This document shows positions 1 to 7,450 of a stretch of 64,000 nucleotides of DNA, piece by piece. Both the position numbers and the translations under genes were made by a program. Location of the stretch: NCBI GenBank assembly GCA_033344775.1, contig JAWPMT010000001.1, forward strand, positions 310,001-374,000. Reading direction: 5' to 3'. The notes under the pieces are model-generated. The model saw only the letters and a program-made list of their open reading frames with translations, did not search any database and was not told where the DNA came from. Within the stretch, counting starts at the first letter, position 1; each line of letters begins with the position of its first letter. Source of the DNA: Cytophagales bacterium (GTDB lineage Bacteria > Bacteroidota > Bacteroidia > Cytophagales > Cyclobacteriaceae).

Positions 1-394
1 ATATTTGAGAGGCCGCTTCCGTGAAAAATTCATTTTCATAAACAACATGATACAATCTAGCCACTTTATCTTTCATTAAATTTCTGTGAGAAGGGTCTAA
101 TGAAATCCCCTCAAAATAGACAAGATCACCAGTCCCGTATGCAAGCTCACTCTTTGCTTTTATCAATGTCCACCAATGATTTCTTAATGCTCTTAGTTTC
201 TTTCTTTTCCTTGGATTCCCACCAAATAGATCATGACAACTCGAACAAAGAGGTGCGGCATTGTCAAGTCCATCCGATCCATTTTCTGATTGAGGAATAA
301 TATGGTGAACTTCTGCAGCTAGGTCCTTACATATGCAACATCTGAATGCGAAGAATTCTAAAGCTTCCTTCTTCGTGATTTCTTTAAAAGCCAT
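1..394 (-). CDS. HNH endonuclease domain protein, 3' end cut off by window edge
   Basis: Read from ATG at 394 towards position 1, the frame stays open to the window edge (131 codons visible). The visible protein has an HNH/McrA-type zinc-finger nuclease motif: CCICK near residues 18-22, then EVHHIIPQ, then N..PLCSSCHD. That gives two CxxC pairs flanking the catalytic HH, as in HNH homing and restriction-type nucleases. The C-terminal part (GDLVYFEGI and onward) is not recognised and runs out of the window. It lies in an AT-rich accessory segment with small unknown genes. It could be a restriction or defence nuclease or a stand-alone HNH protein; the missing C-terminus prevents a choice. Confidence 0.8.
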   Translation of the reverse strand, partial: MAFKEITKKEALEFFAFRCCICKDLAAEVHHIIPQSENGSDGLDNAAPLCSSCHDLFGGNPRKRKKLRALRNHWWTLIKAKSELAYGTGDLVYFEGISLDPSHRNLMKDKVARLYHVVYENEFFTEAASQI

Positions 395-510
395 TTTAAA
401 ATGTGAGGATCATACTGACAATTACTTCAAATCTCTGCTTAATCATGTGTTAGTAAATTACTATGGATCATAACTGTTATATCTTAGAACGGTTATATTC
501 TTCTCGGAAA

Positions 511-1038
511 TTAGACATGCTCATTATCAAAAAAAAAAATGTGAATAATAATCCAAATCACAACGAAAAGCATAACGGTTGGCTTCCTTTCTAGGGATTC
601 AACAATCTGTTTACCCCACAGGTAAGAAGCTCCCAGCGATAACATATAAATAGTTATATACACAAATAGACCCTTGATTATACTTCCATAAGCGTAGAAA
701 CTATTTCTAATTGAAATAATAAACAACTGCGGAATAATTGGAACAAAAATTTGAATCACTAAGGCAGCCATTTGTATTCTTAGTACTATACCATCCAAAA
801 TTGAATCAGCGTATTCATATTTTAACTTAGCAAGTTCCAAGCTGCCCAAACCTATAAGAGCAACCATTAGCCAGAAAGTAACTTTTCGTAGATTTTTAAC
901 TTCAATCTTTCTCCTAAGGTATTGTACGGATTTATAGAGAAATTGAATCAAAGTAGCAATAACGGCTAATCTTGCCAGATATTGATCTATTAATTCAATT
1001 ATCAATTCCATTTTCAGACAAATAGTTTGAGTTTTCAA
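511..1038 (-). CDS. Unknown small multi-pass membrane protein
   Basis: A 175-aa protein, not recognised. It shows about four to five hydrophobic segments: roughly residues 20-37, 52-70, 85-108, 118-140 and 152-170, the last being rich in Ile/Phe. Charged linkers such as RRKIEVKNLRK suggest cytoplasmic loops. It sits 16 bp downstream of the 83-aa gene on the same strand, so the two probably share a transcript. The region is clearly more AT-rich than the core genes further right, which fits acquired DNA. The function is unknown. Confidence 0.6.
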   Translation of the reverse strand: MKTQTICLKMELIIELIDQYLARLAVIATLIQFLYKSVQYLRRKIEVKNLRKVTFWLMVALIGLGSLELAKLKYEYADSILDGIVLRIQMAALVIQIFVPIIPQLFIISIRNSFYAYGSIIKGLFVYITIYMLSLGASYLWGKQIVESLERKPTVMLFVVIWIIIHIFFFDNEHV

Positions 1039-1054
1039 ATCACTGAATGACCGA

Positions 1055-1306
1055 TTATTCAGCCTTGCTATCTTCTATTTGATCTATGTCTTTCATGATT
1101 TGCTTAAATTCTTTTCTATAATTACGTAAAACCTCATTTTTATAAAAAGGATGTTTCTCGACATCTTCAATGGATTTTTCGAATAAATCAATAGCATTTT
1201 CTCTATGTTCCAGAAGACTATGATTATTTATTGAATCCTTCATCGATTTATTCTTACTTTTCAGTTTTTCTCGAAGCTGCTTTACCATTTCATGTAATTC
1301 TTCCAT
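1055..1306 (-). CDS. Unknown small charged, probably coiled-coil protein
   Basis: An 83-aa soluble protein rich in Glu, Lys, Asn and Asp, with heptad-like Leu/Ile spacing (MEELHEMVKQLREKLKSKNK at the start). It has no hydrophobic segment and no recognised domain. It lies immediately upstream of the 175-aa membrane protein and may be its cytoplasmic partner. It has the low GC content of the neighbouring genes. The coding call rests on an intact frame, plausible composition and operon position only. Confidence 0.55.
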   Translation of the reverse strand: MEELHEMVKQLREKLKSKNKSMKDSINNHSLLEHRENAIDLFEKSIEDVEKHPFYKNEVLRNYRKEFKQIMKDIDQIEDSKAE

Positions 1307-1826
1307 ATTAGTATGTTTTTGATTATGATTAAGTTATTTGGAATTTAATACTTTTCTACTTCATTCAAAACTTTAATAATGCTGGTGCACTGTTTTGAAG
1401 GCTTCCCTGACTTTATTGTCCTCCCCTAGTTCGCTTGGCCTTTTGGACAAAAAATTAAGGCCTTCACGAACTACCTAAGCTATTTAACATAACGCAAACA
1501 TTATATAACAAAACAGGCTATTATGCTGCCTGAACGGCGTATTCTTCGATCTGTTTGTTACATAATGATATTATGTTAACCGCCCGGCGGCCCGGCAGCA
1601 AAGCTGGACGACTTTAGGGCTACATCTGATCCTGGCAATTCGGTCACGACTCTCGGAAGCTTGTTATATAATTCGACATTATCTCAGGCAAGTTATCGAT
1701 TGGGAGCTACTTTAAAAGTTCCCGTGCCTAACTTCTGTGATATTTTCATCAAATCGCTTGACAACTAAGCGCTCCATTTTGTATCATTACTTCAACATTT
1801 ATATAACCAAATTAGACCCTTTTATT
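1307..1826. other. Non-coding accessory stretch with inverted repeats
   Basis: No convincing gene lies between the 83-aa gene and the 90-aa gene at 1827. The stretch holds a set of inverted repeats at 1484-1579 plus a further inverted copy at 1661-1672 (listed separately), a GC-rich patch at about 1580-1610 (CCGCCCGGCGGCCCGGC) in AT-rich surroundings, and a GCCTAAC heptamer at 1725-1731. The open frame that begins at 1737 starts at a TTG-class codon; the first good ATG is at 1827. Confidence 0.5.
1484..1672. repeat. Nested inverted repeats, possible recombination site or small mobile-element remnant
   Basis: TTAACATAA (1484-1492) is inverted as TTATGTTAA (1571-1579). Inside it, 1500-1516 (ATTATATAACAAAACAG) pairs with 1551-1566 (CTGTTTGTTACATAAT) with one mismatch and one bulge. 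A third inverted match, TTGTTATATAAT at 1661-1672, is the exact complement of 1500-1511. Such long imperfect palindromes are typical of integron attC sites and MITE ends. ATTTAAC at 1482-1488 fits the attC core RYYYAAC, but the opposite GTTAACC breaks the GTTRRRY consensus, so the assignment is open. Confidence 0.45.
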
Positions 1827-2099
1827 ATGGCAAATTCTCGAAGCTTTGGCGGTGTTTCCGCGGCTACTTGGGATTGTGTGAAATCCACTAGCAAAAGTCA
1901 ACATGGTACTGTTTATGCTCCGGATGGCGCGTCTGAAGGGACCGCTACAACCGACACAGTGGTTGGCACCATCGTACTCCATTTCGAATATGATGGCCCT
2001 AAAGACACGGTAACCTATACCATTAAAAGCAAGCCCTTCCTTGTGTCGCCTTCTCAAATTTGGGATGGGATTCAGGATACGATCGATGGTTGCAACTAG
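1827..2099 (+). CDS. Unknown conserved-looking 90-aa protein
   Basis: The start is ATG 1827 (MANSRSFGGVSAATWDCV). The longer frame from 1737 begins at a non-ATG codon and its extra N-terminus looks untranslated. The protein is small and soluble with no signal peptide. It has an N-terminal helix-like part with Trp and Cys, then Thr/Val-rich beta-like strands (TVVGTIVLHFEYD, DTVTYTIKSKPFLV), ending in SQIWDGIQDTIDGCN. It is followed at once by a good hairpin terminator, which supports expression as a single gene. The domain is not recognised. The flanking inverted repeats suggest it may be a mobile cassette. Confidence 0.6.
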   Translation: MANSRSFGGVSAATWDCVKSTSKSQHGTVYAPDGASEGTATTDTVVGTIVLHFEYDGPKDTVTYTIKSKPFLVSPSQIWDGIQDTIDGCN

Positions 2100-2124
2100 C
2101 CAAATAAGATTATCGATATGGTGT

Positions 2125-2155
2125 CAGGCGTTACTATAGTATGCGCCTGGCCTTT
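2125..2155 (+). terminator. Hairpin terminator after the 90-aa gene
   Basis: CAGGCG (2125-2130) pairs with CGCCTG (2144-2149), and the loop contains the self-complementary ACTATAGT. GCCTTTT follows on the plus strand. It closes the gene ending at 2099; the opposite strand has no T-run. Confidence 0.6.
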
Positions 2156-2226
2156 TAATACTATACCATCCATATTTTCTTTATCCCCCCTTGAATGGCT
2201 TTCTTGTCTCTTGTTATACGAATAAT

Positions 2227-3972
2227 CTAACTCATCTGATTCGATACCAACTTGTGGTATAACCCTTCTTCATTCTCGATAAGGTCCTGATGCTCTCCGT
2301 ATTGAACTACTTCACCTTTGTCCAGGACGACAAGTTTGTCAGCTTGTGCAATCGTTGAATATCGATGGGCAATGATGATCGTGGTACGTCCTTCCATCAA
2401 TTTGTTCAATGCATCCTGCACCAATAGTTCACTTTCTGAGTCCAGTGCGCTAGTAGCTTCATCTAGTATGAGTATCCTCGGATCTTTGATCAATGCCCTG
2501 GCAATGGCAATCCGTTGTTTTTGTCCCCCTGAAAGCTGAACACCTTTTTCACCAACTGGTGTGTTGTACCCACCAGGGAAATTTAAGATGAAATCATGTG
2601 CATTGGCTTGTGTGGCAGCGTGCTGGATTTTGTCCATTGCATCGAGTGGGTTACTGAGCGCGAATCCAATGTTTTCAGCGATGGTCCCAGTGAAAAGAAC
2701 GGGTTCTTGTTCAACAATGGAAATTGCATCTCTGATAGAGCCGTAATCAAGTGTCGCTGAATCAATACCATCGAATCTGATACACCCTCGTTTAGGCTCA
2801 TAGAAGCCGAGCAGGAGATTTGCAACAGTTGTTTTCCCAGCACCGGAAGGTCCCACTAACGCGACTTTCTCTCCTGTTTTGATCTTCAGGTCAAATGAGT
2901 GCAGTACTTCTTTTTCCTTTCGGCCAGGATAAGTGAAACTAACCTGATTGAATTCCACATTGCCTTGAAGGCGAACTGAGGCCAGTCCCTTCTGGTAAGT
3001 CTGTACTGCAGAAACTCTTTCTAACAGTTCAAATACACGTTCCGTCGCACCGTACGAACGCATCCATTCACCCCAGAGGCTACTGATGGCATTGACTGAC
3101 ATAGATACCATCCCCGCATATAAGATAAAGCTGGTCAGTTCACCAATGGTCAGGTGATCCCCTGTGATGAGAACACCTCCCACCAATACGGTAATGAGTA
3201 AAGTACTGAATGAAGTAAAGGTGCTCAATCCCTGAAGAGTGGACATCAACCGAACATTTTCTATGGATTGCCTCAATACCGAACTCGCCGAAGCGCCGTA
3301 GTTCTCCTCAGCCTTTTTTGTTTGATTAAATGCCTGAATGATCCGGACATTTGAAAAGCTCTCCTGGGCGATGTGTACACTCCCTGAAATATGATCCTGC
3401 AGGGCCATAGATTTGGATCTCACCTTCTTTCCTAGCCATTTGGTCAATATTAACGTGATCGGAAGTGTAATGAGTACTAGCACACTTAACAAAGGAGAAA
3501 GGATAAATATCATCACCAGGCCGCCAATTCCTACGATCAGTGACCGGATCATGATGGCAAGATTCATACTTAATGCATCTTTCAATAAATCGATATCAAC
3601 CGTCAATCTACTGGTCAGTTCCCCCGTCTGTGTGGTATCAAAAAAACCAATTTCTTGTCTGACTATGCTACTAAATAGCCGTTCACGCAGTGCCTTCACG
3701 ATCATTGCACCCGTAGTTTCAAACAAATAGAATCGTAGTGCCGTGGTGGCACAATAAATGATGAACGTGAAAAAAACAACAATTGCAGGGACGATTAACC
3801 AGTCAGAGGATGCGTTTTCAGAAACATTATCGATGAAGTAAGAGATGGCCTTTGGAAACGATAATTGAATGATGGCCGCTATCAACATCATGACAAACCC
3901 TAGAAAGATCCTTCCCAGGAATGGCTTCACAAGTTTCAACCGCTGCATGTTGGTGGATTTCGCTGATTTCAT
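2227..3972 (-). CDS. ABC exporter (fused membrane and ATPase domains), likely peptide export
   Basis: A 581-aa type I exporter half-transporter. Six transmembrane helices span about residues 15-300, followed by an ATPase domain with Walker A GPSGAGKTT (about residue 375), signature LSGGQKQR, Walker B ILILDEATSALD and the switch histidine in IIIAHR. It resembles MsbA/LmrA/multidrug-type exporters. It has no N-terminal C39 peptidase domain, so it would not cleave a double-glycine leader itself. It overlaps the end of the MauD-like gene by one base and is the last gene of the peptide-cluster operon. Export of the modified peptide is inferred from that position; lipid or drug export cannot be excluded. 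Confidence 0.93.
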   Translation of the reverse strand: MKSAKSTNMQRLKLVKPFLGRIFLGFVMMLIAAIIQLSFPKAISYFIDNVSENASSDWLIVPAIVVFFTFIIYCATTALRFYLFETTGAMIVKALRERLFSSIVRQEIGFFDTTQTGELTSRLTVDIDLLKDALSMNLAIMIRSLIVGIGGLVMIFILSPLLSVLVLITLPITLILTKWLGKKVRSKSMALQDHISGSVHIAQESFSNVRIIQAFNQTKKAEENYGASASSVLRQSIENVRLMSTLQGLSTFTSFSTLLITVLVGGVLITGDHLTIGELTSFILYAGMVSMSVNAISSLWGEWMRSYGATERVFELLERVSAVQTYQKGLASVRLQGNVEFNQVSFTYPGRKEKEVLHSFDLKIKTGEKVALVGPSGAGKTTVANLLLGFYEPKRGCIRFDGIDSATLDYGSIRDAISIVEQEPVLFTGTIAENIGFALSNPLDAMDKIQHAATQANAHDFILNFPGGYNTPVGEKGVQLSGGQKQRIAIARALIKDPRILILDEATSALDSESELLVQDALNKLMEGRTTIIIAHRYSTIAQADKLVVLDKGEVVQYGEHQDLIENEEGLYHKLVSNQMS

Positions 3973-4526
3973 TAGTTACTCGGACTTAGTTGCTCCATGA
4001 AATTACTCCAGTTCTCATCGCCGATAAACCCTTCTGCCTGCAGGATATTCTCCGCATCTATGAACAGGTAATAAGGTGATGTCCCTTGTGGGTTAAGGAA
4101 ATCATAGGTCGTTTGATCAGTGGTCACAGTCACATCAAAGAGTGCTTTATCCTCCAGAAATGTTTTCATCCGTCCTTTCGATTCCAGGGTAAGGATCCTT
4201 AGCATCACTCCTTGTTCAACAGCTCGATCGAGTGAGTTTTGTATCTCGGGCAATTTGGTTTTGCACTTACTACATTTGGAAGCCAGGAATACAAAGACCT
4301 TGGCATAAGCAGCATATTGGCTCAGGTCTACAGTGCTCTTATCGAACCGCCCCTCCAGCGGAAAGTTTGGGATTAAAGTCCCTGCTTCCAGGTTTTGTGG
4401 TGTTGGTTTAGATATAGGAAGTAAACGAATTGCGCGAATGATCCGAAAGTTTAGCCACAGATTGAAAGCAACCACCACGGTAAGGAATCCCAATATCAGG
4501 ATCAATATGGAATCATCGAGCATCAT
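3972..4526 (-). CDS. MauD-like membrane-anchored thioredoxin-fold protein
   Basis: A 184-aa protein. An N-terminal membrane anchor (about residues 6-30) is followed by a redoxin-like domain. GTLIPNFPLEG marks the usual redoxin start, KVFVFLASKCSKCKTKLPEI carries a CxxC active site (CSKC), and TSPYYLFID has the expected cis-Pro region. This layout matches MauD, the methylamine dehydrogenase maturation protein thought to handle disulfides in the periplasm. No amine dehydrogenase genes are nearby. The next gene upstream is a MauE-like protein and the operon carries a Cys-containing peptide, so a role in oxidising or isomerising peptide cysteines is a reasonable inference. Confidence 0.8.
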   Translation of the reverse strand: MMLDDSILILILGFLTVVVAFNLWLNFRIIRAIRLLPISKPTPQNLEAGTLIPNFPLEGRFDKSTVDLSQYAAYAKVFVFLASKCSKCKTKLPEIQNSLDRAVEQGVMLRILTLESKGRMKTFLEDKALFDVTVTTDQTTYDFLNPQGTSPYYLFIDAENILQAEGFIGDENWSNFMEQLSPSN

Positions 4527-4527
4527 A

Positions 4528-5049
4528 TCAATTGGGATCTCGTGAAATCGTGTGAATGTTTTTCAAATTGGTAATGACCAAAAACGCAATGAAGGCCATT
4601 CCTAATAATATCAATTGTATTGGTGTTTCCAATAAGATAGTTTCATGGGCGATCACATAAAAACCGCAGGCAAGAATGAGCACTACATTTCGAATAATGT
4701 CCAGATAAGAAATGTATTCGTCATCCTGACCAAAGCAATTACATCGGACTAACCGATCCTGGATCACTGTGATTGATATCAGAATGGTAAAACCTGTGAA
4801 TAAAATCAATGCACACAGCATAGCCAGAGGTGTAAACTGGTTATTCATGAAAATTACCATAGCCAGCAATCCTTCTAACATAATGATTAAGGTTGTCAAA
4901 GCGGTGGTCCACTGAGCAGGAACCTTGAAAGATTGGCTAAGATTTTCTTTGAACTGTCCGAATGTGCGGCCCTTACCAATAGCAGAAAATAGCAAGACCA
5001 TAAAAATGAAAAGCCTGCTGAACTCCGTGAGATAAATCTTCATCTCCAT
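4528..5049 (-). CDS. MauE/DoxX-like redox-associated membrane protein
   Basis: About 173 aa from ATG 5049 (MEMKIYLTEF). A start at 5091 is possible but would overlap the protease gene by 41 bases, and translation from 5049 leaves a natural one-base gap. Four hydrophobic helices are visible. The signature of the family is visible early (GKGRTFGQFKENLSQSF) and a conserved CNCFG motif lies between helices. MauE proteins are thought to pass redox equivalents with MauD for disulfide formation. The adjacent CSKC thioredoxin supports this pairing. It is part of the five-gene minus-strand operon following the precursor peptide. Confidence 0.78.
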   Translation of the reverse strand: MEMKIYLTEFSRLFIFMVLLFSAIGKGRTFGQFKENLSQSFKVPAQWTTALTTLIIMLEGLLAMVIFMNNQFTPLAMLCALILFTGFTILISITVIQDRLVRCNCFGQDDEYISYLDIIRNVVLILACGFYVIAHETILLETPIQLILLGMAFIAFLVITNLKNIHTISRDPN

Positions 5050-5050
5050 G

Positions 5051-5956
5051 TTATAGCTTGATTTCTTCCCAAACAGGTGCAATTCTGTCAACGTGCCTTT
5101 GTCTCAAATAAGCTACTTTCGATGTGGCCAGCAATACATCAATTCGGGGGTCATCAGGTGTCTTTCGTACCCCTCCTCCCATTACTCGATTCAACTCCTT
5201 CGCTATTTTCCAGGCCAGGTTTTCAATGGAAACTTCACGTTTAATTTTCAAACCTAATTGATGTAATTCTTCTCTTGTGATGGCATAGCTATGCGAATGA
5301 TACTCGTACAGCAATTGGTTGATGATGTCCGACTTTTGATCAGGTGTTGCTTCTGGCAATTGAAATGAAAGCAACTCGGAAGCTATTTGTTGTAGTTCCA
5401 GTCCTGAACGATACAGCGATGTAAGTGTGGTGGGGAATATGCTACTGGCCACAGAAGCCAATAATTGCATTCGGGTCTCCTCCTGCTCAATATCGAGTTG
5501 AAACCATTCCCGGCCCATTTCATTGAATAACCTGATGTTCTCGCTATCCAGTACATCCACTCCTACACCTTCGCCAACTGCATTCATTCGTGGGTCTATG
5601 GGAGAAAAGCCTGCCAGGTCTCCTGCAATTAGCTCATGACCTGAAAGAGACAGCACCGTAAAGGACGACTGACAATGGTATGGTACGATAAAACACAGCT
5701 TTTCGGCAAATTGATGCAGTAATAACGCGATTCTTCTGGTAGCATTGATCTCTCCTCCCCGACCATATAGGACCACATCCAGACGCTCAGTTTTACCAAC
5801 ATCCAGTAGGATTTCATATAAGTTGGGCAGTATCTCAGCATCCAGCATTGACGCGGCCAACACCATTACCTTACTCCCCCTTTCTAGTTCAATTTGTTTT
5901 AGCTCCTTAAGGCGTAGTTCATTCATTTTGATCAAGGCTTGCCATTCATCAGACAT
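5051..5956 (-). CDS. SDH-family Clp-fold serine protease
   Basis: A 301-aa protein resembling the serine dehydrogenase proteinase (SDH) family of ClpP/SppA-fold peptidases. RLDVVLYGRGGEINATRRIA fits the family's GG-containing oxyanion segment. FIVPYHCQSSFTVLSLS places the nucleophile serine where relatives have SAGT. AGFSPIDPRMNAVG corresponds to the family's GPIDPQ motif. There is no membrane anchor in this copy and the C-terminal half is helical. It overlaps the ATP-grasp gene by 25 bases, showing tight coupling. In this setting it could remove the leader peptide or degrade misprocessed precursor; neither role is proven. Confidence 0.8.
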   Translation of the reverse strand: MSDEWQALIKMNELRLKELKQIELERGSKVMVLAASMLDAEILPNLYEILLDVGKTERLDVVLYGRGGEINATRRIALLLHQFAEKLCFIVPYHCQSSFTVLSLSGHELIAGDLAGFSPIDPRMNAVGEGVGVDVLDSENIRLFNEMGREWFQLDIEQEETRMQLLASVASSIFPTTLTSLYRSGLELQQIASELLSFQLPEATPDQKSDIINQLLYEYHSHSYAITREELHQLGLKIKREVSIENLAWKIAKELNRVMGGGVRKTPDDPRIDVLLATSKVAYLRQRHVDRIAPVWEEIKL

Positions 5957-6936
5957 TCAGCCAGGGCATTCATCATCTTAAGTTCTGGCACAAGCTGTTC
6001 TACAAACCAAAACTGACCCGCCGGATTATTTTCTAAAAAGACATATTCACCTTCTGGGGTGACGATGATGTCCATAGCACCATATTGTAGATTATAACTA
6101 TGAACATAATCACGACATCTTGTCTCTATGTCATCTGGTAGATGAAATGCCTCATAAAGAATATCAGCGCTGTAATCCCTGAAATCAACTTTGGTCTGCT
6201 CACTGTCTTGAGAATTGATTTTAGCAGCAAAAACATGATTACCGATAACCGTCACCCTTAGTTCAAATTGCTTTTCAATATAGGCTTGAAAGTAACAAGG
6301 GATCTCACGTACAGATTCAATGTTTTCGTAGTGGTCATCTGTAAGAATGGTGGTTTGCAACCCCTGAGTGACTACCTGATCATCAACCGCTACTTCCTCC
6401 ATGGCCAATGATGGTGTGGACTGAGATTTCAACACCACATCCCTATTGACCATTTCCTGAAATTGGGGCACAGATTCTGGTCGATTAGTAATCAGTGATT
6501 CCGGAATATTAAACCCCATCTTAGCCGCACGAATCGTTTGCTCGCCTTTCCAAAGTGCAGAACGAACTGCCAATGGATGATTCATCCAAAAACAATCGAC
6601 AGAATACAATATGCCATTAAGCACATGTTTCGTTTCTTGATTTGCATAAGCTTTTTCCTGAGCGGAGTAATCGTTCTCACTTAAAAAGGAAAAATCACTG
6701 GCCTTTCTGGTCCAGATAGATTTGATCTGATGTGTATCCAGCTCTCTGCCAGAAGGCAAATGAGTAATCACTGCCATCCATGAGTCTTGCCTGGTTTCAA
6801 ACGTCAGTTCAAAATCCCTGGGGAATTCATTGAGGTTGATTCGGAATGGTGAAACACCTTTTTTTTCGAGCCTGGAAACGAGGATGTCAGCATGCAGATC
6901 TGAACTATTGGTTATGATTAGGATATTGTCGTTCAA
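5932..6936 (-). CDS. MvdD-like ATP-grasp peptide maturase
   Basis: A 334-aa protein of the MvdC/MvdD (graspetide ligase) type. Hallmarks are the N-terminal NILIITNSSDLHADILVSRL segment, SIWTRKASDF (the WxR motif of this family), SVDCFWMNHP followed by LWKGEQTIRAAKMGFNIPESL, ELRVTVIGNHVFAAKINSQ, and the metal/ATP site GAMDIIVTPEGEYVFLENNPAGQF. These enzymes form ester or amide links between acidic side chains and Ser/Thr/Lys in a precursor. The start at 6936 leaves a 63-bp gap to the precursor gene that contains a terminator-like hairpin. No second ATP-grasp (MvdC-like) gene is present in the window. Confidence 0.9.
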   Translation of the reverse strand: MNDNILIITNSSDLHADILVSRLEKKGVSPFRINLNEFPRDFELTFETRQDSWMAVITHLPSGRELDTHQIKSIWTRKASDFSFLSENDYSAQEKAYANQETKHVLNGILYSVDCFWMNHPLAVRSALWKGEQTIRAAKMGFNIPESLITNRPESVPQFQEMVNRDVVLKSQSTPSLAMEEVAVDDQVVTQGLQTTILTDDHYENIESVREIPCYFQAYIEKQFELRVTVIGNHVFAAKINSQDSEQTKVDFRDYSADILYEAFHLPDDIETRCRDYVHSYNLQYGAMDIIVTPEGEYVFLENNPAGQFWFVEQLVPELKMMNALAECLMNGKP

Positions 6937-6951
6937 AATGATCTATGATTC

Positions 6952-6982
6952 AAAAAAAGAACCTCGGGTAGTTCCGAGGTTC
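6952..6982 (-). terminator. Terminator-like hairpin between precursor and maturase genes
   Basis: On the minus strand a perfect 9-bp stem (GAACCTCGG, 6974-6982, with CCGAGGTTC, 6959-6967) and 6-base loop is followed by seven T (complement of 6952-6958). It lies downstream of the precursor stop and upstream of the ATP-grasp start, so it probably acts as a partial terminator that lets the precursor be made in excess. Confidence 0.85.
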
Positions 6983-6999
6983 CATAAAAAATCTAAAGT

Positions 7000-7176
7000 T
7001 TAGCACCAAGCGCCACTATCAGTGCCTGGGTGATAACCGTTACATTTTGGTTCTGCGCCCCATGGAGTCGGATACATTGAGCATCCGGCCATAGCTACGC
7101 CTTCACGTACTTTTACTTGCTTTTTAGAATCAGCAGCTTTAGCTACTTTGAACGTGAATGATTTTACTTCTTTCAT
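7000..7176 (-). CDS. Putative RiPP precursor peptide with three evenly spaced cysteines
   Basis: A 58-aa peptide from ATG 7176 (MKEVKSFTFKVAKAADSKKQ). The frame is open back to 7224 but the internal Met gives a normal leader. A basic leader of about 31 residues ends in VREGVAMAG. The candidate core, residues 32-58, starts CSMYPTPWG and ends at a C-terminal Cys. Cysteines lie at 32, 45 and 58, exactly 13 apart, and each 13-residue half has Tyr three residues after the Cys, prolines and one acidic residue (Glu42, Asp53). Thr37, Lys44, Thr52 and Ser54 are possible ligation partners. It is immediately upstream of the ATP-grasp gene, as graspetide precursors usually are. Confidence 0.8.
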   Translation of the reverse strand: MKEVKSFTFKVAKAADSKKQVKVREGVAMAGCSMYPTPWGAEPKCNGYHPGTDSGAWC

Positions 7177-7450
7177 AAGTAATTCAGTTAGATTATAAGA
7201 TTGATTCAGACAGTAATCTATCAATATTTTTTTAATTCAAGCCATGCTTCAATTTAAAAATGTCAGCCCGCTTACATCCGCATATTTTTTCCAGAGGATA
7301 ACACAATAAATGGTCGGAAGGCTTCTTGCAAACAGCTCTTTTACTAACTGTAAACCGGGATCAACAAAGACGGACCGTCATTAATCATAGTTAGCCAAAA
7401 CGCACTCTGAATTGAGATATAAGATGATTTTTATGGGTATTGCACTAATC

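Noticed and set aside
1737-1826. N-terminal extension of the 90-aa protein
   Set aside because: Starts at a non-ATG codon and its sequence is unlike the rest of the protein; ATG 1827 fits better.
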